This document shows, piece by piece, positions 47,246 to 56,116 of a stretch of DNA of 64,000 nt. Under the pieces are notes generated by a model. That model had not been told where the DNA came from and made no database searches. It saw nothing but the letters and a program-made list of their open reading frames with translations. The DNA comes from Woeseiaceae bacterium (GTDB lineage Bacteria; Pseudomonadota; Gammaproteobacteria; Steroidobacterales; Woeseiaceae). Both the position numbers and the translations under genes were made by a program. Position 1 is the first letter of the stretch. Every line of letters starts with the position of its first letter. The stretch covers positions 1-64,000 of the forward strand of contig JAJFKS010000025.1 in the NCBI GenBank assembly GCA_021773115.1. The letters run 5' to 3'.

Positions 47246-48263
47246 CAGCCCCGTGAGCGCTGGCCATCGATGGATTCACGAGGTTTGGTACGAAGATGCG
47301 CCCTCGGGCCTCGTGCTGTTGCCGCTCAGTGGTCTTTACTGGTTCGTCTCGACAATACGAAACCTGTTGTACCACTACGGCGTGTTGCGAACGTTTGAAG
47401 CGCCAGCACCGGTCATTGTCGTAGGCAATATTACCGTGGGTGGTACCGGTAAAACGCCGACGGTTCTTTGGCTGGTGCAGGAACTACGCGCTCGGGGTTA
47501 CACACCCGGCATCGTCAGCCGTGGGTACGGCGGCAGTCGGTCCGGAACATCCATGCGAGTTGATTCTGACAGTGATCCCGACGTCGTCGGCGACGAGCCC
47601 GTGTTGCTGGCAAAGCGTGGGCAATGTCCAGTCGCAGTCGATGCTGACCGCGTCCGTGCGGCCACAATGCTGGTCGACGACGGCGTGGACGTCATTATTG
47701 CTGACGATGGATTGCAACACCGGCGCCTGCAACGGGACTATGAGATATGTGTTGTCGATGGTACCCGTGGACTCGGTAATCGACGGTTGTTACCGTCAGG
47801 TCCATTGCGCGAATCACCGCGCCGACTTGATCATATCGATCGCGTGTTAATTAATGGTGGCGTTCGCGACACCGTGGCGTACCGCTTTGAACTGGTCGCA
47901 ACTGAGGCCTGTCGTCTGAACGGTTCACTGACGCGTTCACTTGACGGCTTCAGGAATAAGACAGTGCATGCGGTTGCCGGCATTGGCAATCCGCGCCGGT
48001 TTTTCGATACGCTGCGGGAACATGGGATCCAGGTGATTGAGCATGGTTTGCCGGATCATCAGGCGATCACGAAATCGGATCTGAATTTTGGAGACCAGTT
48101 CGATGTTCTCATGACGGAAAAGGATGCCGTTAAATTGGGCCGTAATCTTGGCGATAAGTACTGGTATGTTCCCGTGGAATTTACGATGGATTCGGTGAAG
48201 GCGATGGCAGTAATGGACCAAATCATTATTCGCTTGCAGCAAGCCGGTGTCGCGCATGGCTGA
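47238..48263 (+). CDS. lpxK: Tetraacyldisaccharide 4'-kinase LpxK
   Basis: 341 residues from ATG 47238 inside the end of msbA. The ATP-binding loop VVGNITVGGTGKTPTV is near residue 58, with SRGYGG following and VIIADDGLQHRRLQRD in the middle. The enzyme phosphorylates the 4' position of the lipid A precursor. It overlaps kdsB by 8 bases. Confidence 0.95.
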   Translation: MSSSPVSAGHRWIHEVWYEDAPSGLVLLPLSGLYWFVSTIRNLLYHYGVLRTFEAPAPVIVVGNITVGGTGKTPTVLWLVQELRARGYTPGIVSRGYGGSRSGTSMRVDSDSDPDVVGDEPVLLAKRGQCPVAVDADRVRAATMLVDDGVDVIIADDGLQHRRLQRDYEICVVDGTRGLGNRRLLPSGPLRESPRRLDHIDRVLINGGVRDTVAYRFELVATEACRLNGSLTRSLDGFRNKTVHAVAGIGNPRRFFDTLREHGIQVIEHGLPDHQAITKSDLNFGDQFDVLMTEKDAVKLGRNLGDKYWYVPVEFTMDSVKAMAVMDQIIIRLQQAGVAHG

Positions 48264-49002
48264 ATTTGTAGTCGTCATACCGGCGCGCTACGCGTCAAGC
48301 CGCTTGCCGGGCAAACCGCTGCGTGAAATCAATGGTAGAACCATGATCGAGCATGTCTACGAACGAGCTCAGGAAAGCGGTGCATCGGAAGTCGTTGTCG
48401 CAACCGACGATGTCCGTATAGCGAATGCAGCGGAGGCCTTCGGTGCGACGGTGTGCATGACCGGCATCGAACATCAATCGGGCACCGAACGAATTGCCGA
48501 AGTGGCCGACCTGTTCGACTGGGGCGACTCGCAGATCGTGGTCAACCTGCAGGGCGATGAACCTTCAATGCCTGCACAATTGATTAATCAGTGCGCAGGA
48601 TTGCTCGCCGATGGTGCCGCGGATATTGCAACGCTGGCGTCACCATTCCTTAATCGCGAGGACTATGAAAGCCCAAACTGCGTGAAAGTTATTCGCGACA
48701 GCGACGATCACGCAATCTATTTTTCCCGCGCGTTGATTCCCTATGCACGCAACGATGAGAATCGCGCACTTGCGATGGAGGCGGCGCTGCACCATCACGG
48801 TATTTATGCGTATCGATGCGGGATTCTTCGCGAGCTGGTCTGTGCCGCGCCATCGCCACTGGAAATCAGCGAGCAGTTGGAGCAGTTGCGCGCCTTGTCA
48901 CTCGGAATGACAATCGCGGTTGGCGTGCCGCCAGTACGTCCCGGCATCGGTATCGACACCGAAGCCGATCTCGATCGTGCGGCGAAGGAACTGCAGGCTT
49001 AA
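48256..49002 (+). CDS. kdsB: 3-deoxy-manno-octulosonate cytidylyltransferase
   Basis: 248 residues. CMP-Kdo synthetase motifs are VVIPARYASSRLPGKPL, VVVATDD, IEHQSGTERIAEV and VNLQGDEP; HHGIYAYR and LEISEQLEQLRAL are near the end. It activates Kdo for lipopolysaccharide. The last codons (LDRAAKELQA) occur again at 51897-51930 as a relic copy. Confidence 0.96.
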   Translation: MAEFVVVIPARYASSRLPGKPLREINGRTMIEHVYERAQESGASEVVVATDDVRIANAAEAFGATVCMTGIEHQSGTERIAEVADLFDWGDSQIVVNLQGDEPSMPAQLINQCAGLLADGAADIATLASPFLNREDYESPNCVKVIRDSDDHAIYFSRALIPYARNDENRALAMEAALHHHGIYAYRCGILRELVCAAPSPLEISEQLEQLRALSLGMTIAVGVPPVRPGIGIDTEADLDRAAKELQA

Positions 49003-49056
49003 GGTTTTTCGTCGTTTGCCGGCTGCTGCCGAATGTTTTCTTCATATGCTTGTGAC
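48968..49056. repeat. Direct repeat, left copy (kdsB 3' end plus MFS 3' relic)
   Basis: 89 bases matching 51897-51985 at 77 positions without a gap. The first 35 bases are the real end of kdsB. The rest, read on the minus strand, encodes SQAYEENIRQQPANDEKP and a stop. This is a diverged version of the last 18 codons of the MFS gene at 51928 (SQVYEKEIRQPAENDEEH), but no MFS gene precedes it here. Confidence 0.85.
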
Positions 49057-49075
49057 TATGAAGATGAACATTTTA

Positions 49076-50209
49076 TTAACACGATTTCCTTTCTTTTGGT
49101 GTCAATGCTTCGTCAACAAAAAGTTTTCGAATGGTTTGGGTATCGGCGACGTCGGTCTGTGCGTCAATGATGTGCACCTGATTTCGGCCGGCATTTTTTG
49201 CGGCGTAGCAGGCGGCATCAGCCAGTCGAAACAGTGAGTCCCTGTCTTTGACCGAAGAGCTCGGTGCGGCGCCGATACTGATGCCGACGCTGTAATACTC
49301 GGTACTCCAGGCAAGGCGATAGCCGGAGACGGCATTACGAATCGATTCAGCGATTACCCGCGCCCTGTTCTGCGGGCAGTTCTTGAGGAATACGGCAAAT
49401 TCATCGCCGCCCAGGCGGGCGGTAAGGTCGTCGCCGCGTACAGACTCCTGGATGACTTGCGCAATATCCGTGAGCAATTTGTCCCCGGCAGCATGCCCCG
49501 CCGCATCGTTCACGAATTTGAAGTGATCGAGATCGCAGAACAGGAGAAAATGACCATCGTGTTTATGGGCGAGAATTGCCGCCATGTTTTGCTCGAGTTC
49601 GGCCCGGTTAATCAATCCGGTCATGCCGTCGACGGTTGCCCGGTGCTTGAGCTGCGCTTTGGCCTTGTGCAAGGAGTTCAGCAGGCGAGCGACGTAGGGT
49701 GGAATGGCGCCCAGCAAAATCAAGATATTGATGCTGAGCATCGTCTGTTCATGCCAGTAGTCGCTGAACAGATACACGGTGCCAAAACCGGCGAAGGACA
49801 TTATGGCACTCGCATACAGGAACCTAATTCCATATCGAAAGCCGTTTCCGAGCGTTACCCAGATATATATAGCGGCGACGGCTGCGGCGCCGCCTTCGCC
49901 TAGAAACATGGCTGCCGAAATGGCCGTGATATCGTGAATCAGACCGACCACCCTGCGCACGTTCGATTTTCCGGGCCGGATAATCAATGCGACGAGAATT
50001 CCGATTGTTATGACAAACGCAATTGCAGCGATCCAGCGCGCAATCAATACGTATTCGATATTGTTGGCGTTTTCGGCAAAGTAGCCGGAGTTAAAATAGA
50101 TCAATGCCATCGAAACGATTGCGACTCGAATCGCCACTTGGTGGTGCTCGGCATCCTCCCGATTGGCGAGGCGCTGCCGCAGGAATTGCATGGATCCGGT
50201 TAAACTCAT
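49076..50209 (-). CDS. Membrane diguanylate cyclase
   Basis: 377 residues. Residues about 25-190 contain five or six hydrophobic segments. The C-terminal GGDEF domain is complete: ATVDGMTGLINRAELEQ, FCDLDHFKFVNDAAGHAAGDKLL and RLGGDEFAVF. It should make cyclic-di-GMP from two GTP at the inner membrane. No RxxD inhibitory site is evident before GGDEF. It lies inside the segment bracketed by the 89-bp repeats, together with a second GGDEF gene facing the other way. Confidence 0.9.
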   Translation of the reverse strand: MSLTGSMQFLRQRLANREDAEHHQVAIRVAIVSMALIYFNSGYFAENANNIEYVLIARWIAAIAFVITIGILVALIIRPGKSNVRRVVGLIHDITAISAAMFLGEGGAAAVAAIYIWVTLGNGFRYGIRFLYASAIMSFAGFGTVYLFSDYWHEQTMLSINILILLGAIPPYVARLLNSLHKAKAQLKHRATVDGMTGLINRAELEQNMAAILAHKHDGHFLLFCDLDHFKFVNDAAGHAAGDKLLTDIAQVIQESVRGDDLTARLGGDEFAVFLKNCPQNRARVIAESIRNAVSGYRLAWSTEYYSVGISIGAAPSSSVKDRDSLFRLADAACYAAKNAGRNQVHIIDAQTDVADTQTIRKLFVDEALTPKERKSC

Positions 50210-50799
50210 AATTTGTACTCAGCACTCAGAATGGGTGCGCTATCCGGCATTGTGTCATTTTTTTTTTGCTGTGAGGCCCGCTGGGATTTAATGGCCGATT
50301 CCTTGCACGCGAAGAAACCGAAGTCGGGACAGTATTGTTCGGTAAGCCGATAGATATTTGACAATAATTCTGCGATGCCGCTCTCAACCGTTACGGATTT
50401 GGTGAGTCAGCGCGTCGATTGCTGTCCTGGAAACGGCCCCTTAGCGGTAAACACTCGAATCACCGGATACGGCTACACGAAGCCACCTTTATTGATCCAG
50501 GTTAAGGCCCAGCCGTTCTGACTGGGCTTTTTGTTTAATTCGAATGTGTTGCGGTTTACGCCGGCATGGGATCATTTGAGGATTGCTGTTACAATTCACG
50601 AATCCATTCGCGCGAAGACCGCACAGAGATTGCGGGAGAGTGCATCCGCTGCCAAGTTGCTCGGAGCTGGAAAAAGCAAACGATACGCGGCCCAGTAGCG
50701 TGCAGATCCCGGCGCAGCGATTAGAATCGAGCGCATGGTCAATTTTCGCCTGGTTGTCGAACCAGCGCATAAATCTTACCGACGTTTGAGTGTCCCGGA
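50210..50799. other. 590-base intergenic region between two divergent GGDEF genes
   Basis: No gene of recognisable family is visible. The plus strand has a good intrinsic terminator at 50507-50533 with no plausible protein gene before it, so a short non-coding RNA transcribed from about 50350 onward is possible. The region must also hold promoters for both divergent genes. Confidence 0.5.
50507..50533 (+). terminator. Orphan intrinsic terminator
   Basis: GCCCAG (50507-50512) pairs with CTGGGC (50522-50527) over a 9-base loop, followed by TTTTTGTTT. It faces the plus strand, about 290 bases after the start of the divergent minus-strand gene and 270 bases before the next gene. Confidence 0.7.
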
Positions 50800-51765
50800 A
50801 TGAAAGAGCCAAAAACGCCATTGGATGAGACCGCGCGTCTGCTGAGTCTGCACTCCCTGCGTATTCTCGACACACCTTCGGAGGAACGCTTTGATCGCAT
50901 AACGCGTATGGCCAAGCGTATGTTCGGCGTTGAAATCTGCCTTGTTAGCCTGGTGGATTCCGAACGCCAGTGGTTCAAGTCGAAACAGGGCCTGGACGTA
51001 TGCGAGACGTCGCGTAATATCTCGTTCTGCGGGCACGCCATACACGACGACGCCATTATGGTTGTTGGCGATGCGAGTCATGATCCGCGCTTTTCAGATA
51101 ATCCCCTGGTAGTCGAAACACCCTTCATTCGGTTTTACGCCGGTTGTCCTATTCGCGATTCAAAAGACTACAAAATGGGTACTTTGTGCCTCATTGACAG
51201 CGCGCCGCGTGAGTTTTCGACAGAAGACCGAGCGATACTTTTCGATTTTGCCGCGATGATTGAGGATGAGTTACGGGCGACCTCCCATGGTACTGTGGAC
51301 GAGCTGACACAAATCGCTAACCGTCGCGGTTTCAATATGGTGGCAACACATATGTTATCGCTATGTCGTCGAACGGGTACAAATGCGGAGTTACTGTTTT
51401 TCGATCTCGATGAGTTCAAGGGACTGAATGACACTCATGGGCACAGTGCCGGTGACGACGTGTTGCAACATTTTGCGAAGCTCCTGATCAAGTGTTTCCG
51501 CACGGCGGACGTCATTGGCCGAATGGGTGGCGATGAGTTTGTCGTCATGATGACTGCATCAAAAGAATCATCCGCGATGGCGATAGATCGAATGAATAGG
51601 ATGGCCGCTGACGAGCCCTGTGAAATTCGGCAGCAATTGGCGTGGAGTGTCGGCGCTGTGCGTTTCGATCCGGATCGGCATGATTCGATCGAAAAAATGC
51701 TTGAGGATGCCGACACCAATATGTATCTGGACAAGTCGCGAAGGCGTTCGCTTAATCCCGAATAG
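50800..51765 (+). CDS. GAF-domain diguanylate cyclase
   Basis: 321 residues. Residues about 25-160 form a GAF domain of the kind with FCGHAIHDDAIMVVGDASHDPRFSDNPLV and RFYAGCPI, which often sense small molecules. The C-terminal GGDEF domain is intact (DLDEFKGLNDTHGHSAGDDVL, RMGGDEFVVMM). There is no signal or membrane helix, so it is cytosolic. It shares the repeat-flanked insertion with the membrane cyclase. Confidence 0.9.
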   Translation: MKEPKTPLDETARLLSLHSLRILDTPSEERFDRITRMAKRMFGVEICLVSLVDSERQWFKSKQGLDVCETSRNISFCGHAIHDDAIMVVGDASHDPRFSDNPLVVETPFIRFYAGCPIRDSKDYKMGTLCLIDSAPREFSTEDRAILFDFAAMIEDELRATSHGTVDELTQIANRRGFNMVATHMLSLCRRTGTNAELLFFDLDEFKGLNDTHGHSAGDDVLQHFAKLLIKCFRTADVIGRMGGDEFVVMMTASKESSAMAIDRMNRMAADEPCEIRQQLAWSVGAVRFDPDRHDSIEKMLEDADTNMYLDKSRRRSLNPE

Positions 51766-51896
51766 GGCTGGGACATTGAGGAGCGATTACTCCGCAATAT
51801 CCACAGGCCTTACAGGCCTTTAAGAAACTTTCAATCGCCGCGGTAAGCTGCGTAGAAGATTATCCGGCTTGACTGACGATTGTGCCGAGGCGATCT

Positions 51897-51985
51897 ATCT
51901 CGATCGTGCGACGAAGGAACTGAAGGCTTAATGTTCTTCGTCGTTTTCCGCCGGCTGCCGAATTTCTTTTTCATATACCTGTGAC
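51897..51985. repeat. Direct repeat, right copy (kdsB 3' relic plus MFS 3' end)
   Basis: 89 bases matching 48968-49056 (77 identical). The first part, read on the plus strand, gives LDRATKELKA and a stop, a relic of the kdsB C-terminus without the rest of kdsB. From 51928 onward it is the real end of the MFS gene on the minus strand. Confidence 0.85.
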
Positions 51986-53184
51986 ACAGTCGATGCCGTC
52001 GTCAGCGCGTCACGAAAATCCATGTGATGCTCGGTGGCGACACTTTCGCGACGATTCATGCGCTGCACGAGATACAGTGCGAACAGGATGTGGATCACGC
52101 CTGTGAATACGAACAGTCCGGCAGGCTTGCCGAGCGTCATCAGGCTGGAGGCGATGAAAGGTCCAAATATTGCGCCGAGGCCATACATAAGCAACAAGCC
52201 ACTTGAGACCATGACGTATTCGTCAGTCTCGGCGTAGTCGTTGGCATTGGCTACCGCCAATGTGTAGAGCGGAAATGCGACCGCACCCCAGGCCACTCCC
52301 AGCAAGTTAACGCGCAGGAGCGTCAAATCTTCGAACGTCAGCACCATCGTCGCGGCGATTCCGGCACCAAGCAGCGCTGACCCGAGCATGACTTTACGGC
52401 GACCGACGCGATCGGACAGATAGCCCAGCGGCCATTGCGATAGCGCGCCGCCAAGGACCGTCGAGGTCATGAACCAGGCCGCCCAGGTCGTGTCACCGGC
52501 AATTCCCACGGCATAAACGGTGGCAAGCGCCCAAAACGAGCCGTTTGCGAGGCCGGAGGCCAGGCAGCCCAGCGTGCCGGACGGCGATATTTCGAACAGC
52601 CGTCGCAAATTTGGTCGGACTGTATGTGGTTGCAGGGGCGTCGGCGATGTCGATAGCGCCACCGGAATTGCGCCGAGCGACACCAGGATCGAGGCGACAA
52701 TGAACAACTGCAGTCCAGTCGGGTCGTAGAGCAGGGTCATCATCTGACCGCCAGCCATCACGGTAAGGGTGATCATCGTATAGGTCGAAAATATGATGCC
52801 GCGATTTTCGATCGTCGAGCTATCGTTAAGCCAACTCTCAATAACGATATACAGGACAGCGAAGCAGTAACCCGTCATAAAACGAAATACGCCCCAGGCA
52901 ACTGGATTGAGAACGAGACCGTGCATTAAGGGGACGGCCGATGCCAGCGCGGTCATGGCGAGGAACACCCGAACGTGGCCTACACTCCGAACCAGGTTTC
53001 CACCACGCAAACAGCCAACGGTGAATCCGGAGAAGTACGCGGCACCCATGAGGCCAATCGCCAGTGTCGGAAAGCTTTCGATTGCAGCGCGAACGGGCAG
53101 AAAGGTGCCTTGCAGGCCTTGGCCGGTCAGCAGGATGGCGACGCCGATCAATAAAGTGGCGACAGGTGCGAGGGCGGTCTTCAT
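51928..53184 (-). CDS. Major facilitator superfamily transporter (YcaD-like)
   Basis: 418 residues from ATG 53184 (MKTALAPVATLLIGVAILLTGQGLQG); the frame is open 51 bases upstream. Twelve membrane helices, with MFS loop motifs YLSDRVGRRKVMLG and the YcaD-like pattern IENRGIIFSTYTMITLTVMAGGQMM. Substrate unknown. The 3' end, including the stop, is partly duplicated at 48999-49056. Confidence 0.85.
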   Translation of the reverse strand: MKTALAPVATLLIGVAILLTGQGLQGTFLPVRAAIESFPTLAIGLMGAAYFSGFTVGCLRGGNLVRSVGHVRVFLAMTALASAVPLMHGLVLNPVAWGVFRFMTGYCFAVLYIVIESWLNDSSTIENRGIIFSTYTMITLTVMAGGQMMTLLYDPTGLQLFIVASILVSLGAIPVALSTSPTPLQPHTVRPNLRRLFEISPSGTLGCLASGLANGSFWALATVYAVGIAGDTTWAAWFMTSTVLGGALSQWPLGYLSDRVGRRKVMLGSALLGAGIAATMVLTFEDLTLLRVNLLGVAWGAVAFPLYTLAVANANDYAETDEYVMVSSGLLLMYGLGAIFGPFIASSLMTLGKPAGLFVFTGVIHILFALYLVQRMNRRESVATEHHMDFRDALTTASTVSQVYEKEIRQPAENDEEH

Positions 53185-53256
53185 GGGCCGCGATTCTAGG
53201 GCCTGACAGCGGAAAAGAATAGCGACTTGAGCCATTTATCCTGCTTTTTCGAGCGA

Positions 53257-53287
53257 AAAAAAACGGCCACGCATTGAGCGCGGCCGT
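53257..53287 (-). terminator. Rho-independent terminator of the lipoprotein gene
   Basis: On the minus strand ACGGCCGCGC pairs with GCGTGGCCGT (positions 53287-53278 and 53272-53263, one mismatch), with a 5-base loop and eight Ts. It lies 24 bases after the stop of the gene at 53311. Confidence 0.85.
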
Positions 53288-53310
53288 CTGGCCTGGAATC
53301 AAACTTTATT

Positions 53311-54456
53311 CTAGAGTTTGATGTTCAGACTTTTAACAACTTCCATGGGCACGTAGCTGCTGCCAGCCGGAAGACTGTTATCGAGGGCATACTTCTGTGC
53401 AGCACTCAATGTTCGGCCGCCGATGATGCCATCGATGCCAGCCTTGTAGTAACCCTTGTCAGCTAATGCCGATTGCAGTGCCAAGACGTTGTCGCGTGTC
53501 ATATTGACCTCGCACATTACTGAGCGCCATTCCATGCGCTCGTCCGAAGCCTTGTCGGTTCGCGTTACGGTCTGGTATTGCGCGGGAATCGCGATACGAT
53601 TCTCACGAGCAGGCGTAACGAGCTTGGTTACGTCAACGCTTGCATACTTCGCTGGAATAACGACTTCACGAGTCGTAGCAGGTTGTTTGACAACCGTCTT
53701 CATTATTGTCTTGTACTCTGCCGGAATTGCAATTTCCTCGGTTCGTGCTGCTGAAACGAGTACTCGCTTTTCGACAGTCTTATAGGACGCCGGTACTTCA
53801 ACGAGACACATGATCTCGCCGGTATCAGTCGTCGACTGTGACAGAACGTTGGCTGACTGCTTAGCAGCCGGACCTTTCTTCCATGCAGTGTGTGCTGGCT
53901 TGTCAAGAATCCGTTCGACGACCGTTTCATAGACCGCTGGAACTTCGATGATCTTTGTCGCTGCAGGTCTTGTCAAAACACGTTCCTGCATCTCGCCGTA
54001 TACAGCCGGGACCACTTCGAGCTTCGCCGATGCTTCTTTGACCAAAACGGTCTCTTTGGCATTTTCGTAGCGGGCTGGAATGATTTCGATTTTCTCACCC
54101 GCGTCGCGTTTCAAAACCGTGTCCGATACGGTGTTGTAGGTCGCCGGAATCAGTACACGTGCGTAACACTGCCCAGCTTTGGGATTGGGTGGGAACAGGC
54201 TTGCATTGGCTGCAACTGAAGAGGTTGTGCTTGAGCTTGCAGAAATACGCGCCCGGGCATTTGACAGATCCTGATCCTTGGCGGCCAGCGCAGTTTCCAA
54301 CTCACTGATGCGTTTCTTGGATGCTGCGATGTCTGCAGCGGTGATTGAAGTCGACGTAGAACCTGTGTGCGATGTTTCTGCTGCCATCGTTGAACAGCCA
54401 CTGGCGAACGCGGCACCTGCCACAATTGCGAGTGTTTTAACCATATTCTTGCGCAT
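53311..54456 (-). CDS. Repeat-containing lipoprotein with peptidoglycan-binding domain
   Basis: 381 residues from ATG 54456 (AGGAG site upstream). Lipobox FASGC near residue 21. A short coiled coil (ISELETALAAKDQDLSNARARI) precedes the repeats. About seven imperfect 30-residue repeats then follow, with the core (I/V)PAxYxTVxxxVL, for example IPATYNTVSDTVL, VPAVYETVVERIL and IPAEYKTIMKTVV. The C-terminus is a PG_binding_1 domain (VLALQSALADKGYYKAGIDGIIGGRTLSAAQKYA). It is probably an outer-membrane lipoprotein gripping the cell wall. It is divergent from dodecin; function unknown. Confidence 0.85.
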   Translation of the reverse strand: MRKNMVKTLAIVAGAAFASGCSTMAAETSHTGSTSTSITAADIAASKKRISELETALAAKDQDLSNARARISASSSTTSSVAANASLFPPNPKAGQCYARVLIPATYNTVSDTVLKRDAGEKIEIIPARYENAKETVLVKEASAKLEVVPAVYGEMQERVLTRPAATKIIEVPAVYETVVERILDKPAHTAWKKGPAAKQSANVLSQSTTDTGEIMCLVEVPASYKTVEKRVLVSAARTEEIAIPAEYKTIMKTVVKQPATTREVVIPAKYASVDVTKLVTPARENRIAIPAQYQTVTRTDKASDERMEWRSVMCEVNMTRDNVLALQSALADKGYYKAGIDGIIGGRTLSAAQKYALDNSLPAGSSYVPMEVVKSLNIKL

Positions 54457-54740
54457 ACCCCTTACTCCTGTTGTTAGCCATGATTTAGCTGGCCGGAGTA
54501 TAGGGCTACAAATTAGCAATACGTCTCAACGTAACAATCGTTCACATTTGGTGCCGTAGTCGCTGCGCCCGGTGTACTGCAAGCGTATGCATTTCCACGT
54601 TTGCGGAGTTCAATTGTGAACAACTGTGACATTCATCGAAGTGCCATTGTCCAGAGACTGTGTGATGTCCAGAATGGTCGCACCAAACAAAAGACCGTTG
54701 CACCGACGACGGCACCACACGAAATAGCCAGGAGGAAATT

Positions 54741-54941
54741 ATGTCAGTAGCACGCATTACGGAAATTACCGCTGCATCGCCAAAGAGCTTTGAGGATGCG
54801 ATAAACAATGGTCTGCATCGCGCAAACGAGACCATTGACCACATTGAGGGCGCCTGGGTTAAGGACATGAAAGTCGTTGTCAAAGGCGGCAGGGTCGACG
54901 AGTACCGTGTGAATATGAAGCTTACGTTTGTATTGCGCTAA
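54741..54941 (+). CDS. Dodecin flavin-binding protein
   Basis: 66 residues, the exact dodecin size. RITEITAASPKSFEDAINNGLHRANETIDHIEGAWVKDMK and YRVNMKLTFVL match the family. Dodecamers store or buffer flavins such as riboflavin or FMN. A strong AGGAGG site precedes the ATG. A DUF937 gene follows 28 bases later. Confidence 0.93.
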   Translation: MSVARITEITAASPKSFEDAINNGLHRANETIDHIEGAWVKDMKVVVKGGRVDEYRVNMKLTFVLR

Positions 54942-54969
54942 GGCACGAATGCGACGACAGGAGAGCAAT

Positions 54970-55611
54970 ATGTCATCACTCATTGATTTACTGAGTTCCA
55001 AACTTGAAGGCGGACCGGTTGCCCGTATTGGCGAGCAACTCGGCCGGGACGCGCGCACGACACAAGGTGCAATCAACCTGGCGTTACCGATGCTGCTCGG
55101 TGCGCTGAAGAAAAGCACCGCACGTGACGGTGGGGCCGGTCTCGCCCACGCGCTGGAGACGAAGCACGATGGCGGCATTCTCGACAACATTTCTGGATAC
55201 CTGTTGCAAAACGATGGCGCCGATGGCGGCGGTATTTTGAATCATGTGCTGGGTTCCAAACTGGACAAGGCTGCGGCGATGCTGCAATCGGCATCCGGTG
55301 TCAACAAGCAGCAATCCGTGTCGCTGCTCACTACGCTTGCACCGATTGTAATGGGTGCATTGGGCAAAGCCAGACAGGCAGGCAATGACGGTGGGCAAGT
55401 GGCCCGTATGCTGGAACAGGAAACTCAGGTGATCGATGCGCGGTCGCCGGGTGCTCTGTCCGCACTCACCGGCTTTCTGGATGCCGACGGGGATGGTGAG
55501 ACAGATCTCGTCGACCTGGTTTCGCACGGTAAGAACAAATTTGGTGGCCTTTTCGCTAAGGCCAATCGTCCACAAAGTATTAGTCGTAATTTAAAAAAAG
55601 CGACGTCATAG
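54970..55611 (+). CDS. DUF937 protein (YidB-like)
   Basis: 213 residues from ATG 54970 with AGGAG upstream. Features are LIDLLSSKLEGGPVARIGEQLGRD, the NLALPMLLGALKK stretch, a glycine-rich centre (DGADGGGILNHVLG) and SLLTTLAPIVMGALGK. The family is cytosolic and uncharacterised; YidB-like folds resemble small helical bundles. A calcium-like loop DADGDGETDLVDL is near the C-terminus. Confidence 0.85.
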   Translation: MSSLIDLLSSKLEGGPVARIGEQLGRDARTTQGAINLALPMLLGALKKSTARDGGAGLAHALETKHDGGILDNISGYLLQNDGADGGGILNHVLGSKLDKAAAMLQSASGVNKQQSVSLLTTLAPIVMGALGKARQAGNDGGQVARMLEQETQVIDARSPGALSALTGFLDADGDGETDLVDLVSHGKNKFGGLFAKANRPQSISRNLKKATS

Positions 55612-55622
55612 AGAGAGCGACA

Positions 55623-56030
55623 ATGTCAAAGAGTATTGAGAAGATTGAAGGAATTGGCCCAAAGACCGGCGAAGCCCTGCGTAATGTCGGAATTCGTACG
55701 GTTGAAAGCCTGCTCGAAGCCGGCCCAGACAGGAAATCTCGGTTAGCGCTTGCTGAACAGACCGGAATTAGCGATGCGAAACTCCTGAAGTATGTGAACA
55801 TGGCCGACCTGTTCCGTATCAATGGTGTCGCCAGTCAATACGCGGAGTTGCTGGAAAGCGCGGGTGTTGACACTGTCAAAGAGCTGAAGCACCGGAACGC
55901 CGAAAATTTGGCGGCCAAAATGGCTGAAGTCAACGAGGCGAAAAACCTGGTTCGCCGCCCACCGTCCACAGCAGTTGTAAGCGACTGGGTTGCGCAGGCC
56001 AAGAAGCTTCCTGGCAAGGTTTCCTATTGA
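55623..56030 (+). CDS. DUF4332 helix-hairpin-helix protein
   Basis: 135 residues. IEKIEGIGPKTGEALRNVGIRTVESLLEAG and INGVASQYAELLESAGVDTVKELKHRN are two HhH-type pairs as in DUF4332, suggesting nucleic-acid or protein contacts. It starts 11 bases after the DUF937 gene. Function unknown. An 86-base gap separates it from the HPt gene. Confidence 0.85.
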   Translation: MSKSIEKIEGIGPKTGEALRNVGIRTVESLLEAGPDRKSRLALAEQTGISDAKLLKYVNMADLFRINGVASQYAELLESAGVDTVKELKHRNAENLAAKMAEVNEAKNLVRRPPSTAVVSDWVAQAKKLPGKVSY

Positions 56031-56116
56031 TGGCAGTGTCAAAAGTGAACGGAGTCTGTATGTAGGTTTGGACATAGCAATGTAAACTGTAAGCGAAACG
56101 CATAAGGACGAGCGAC

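Noticed and set aside
50210..50799. tRNA or cyclic-di-GMP (GEMM) riboswitch between the GGDEF genes
   Set aside because: I find no cloverleaf and no GEMM core; only the terminator is convincing.
48968..51985. Transposon or integron explaining the kdsB/MFS repeat
   Set aside because: There is no transposase or integrase, no terminal inverted repeats and no short target duplication; the repeat is made of coding sequence from the neighbours.
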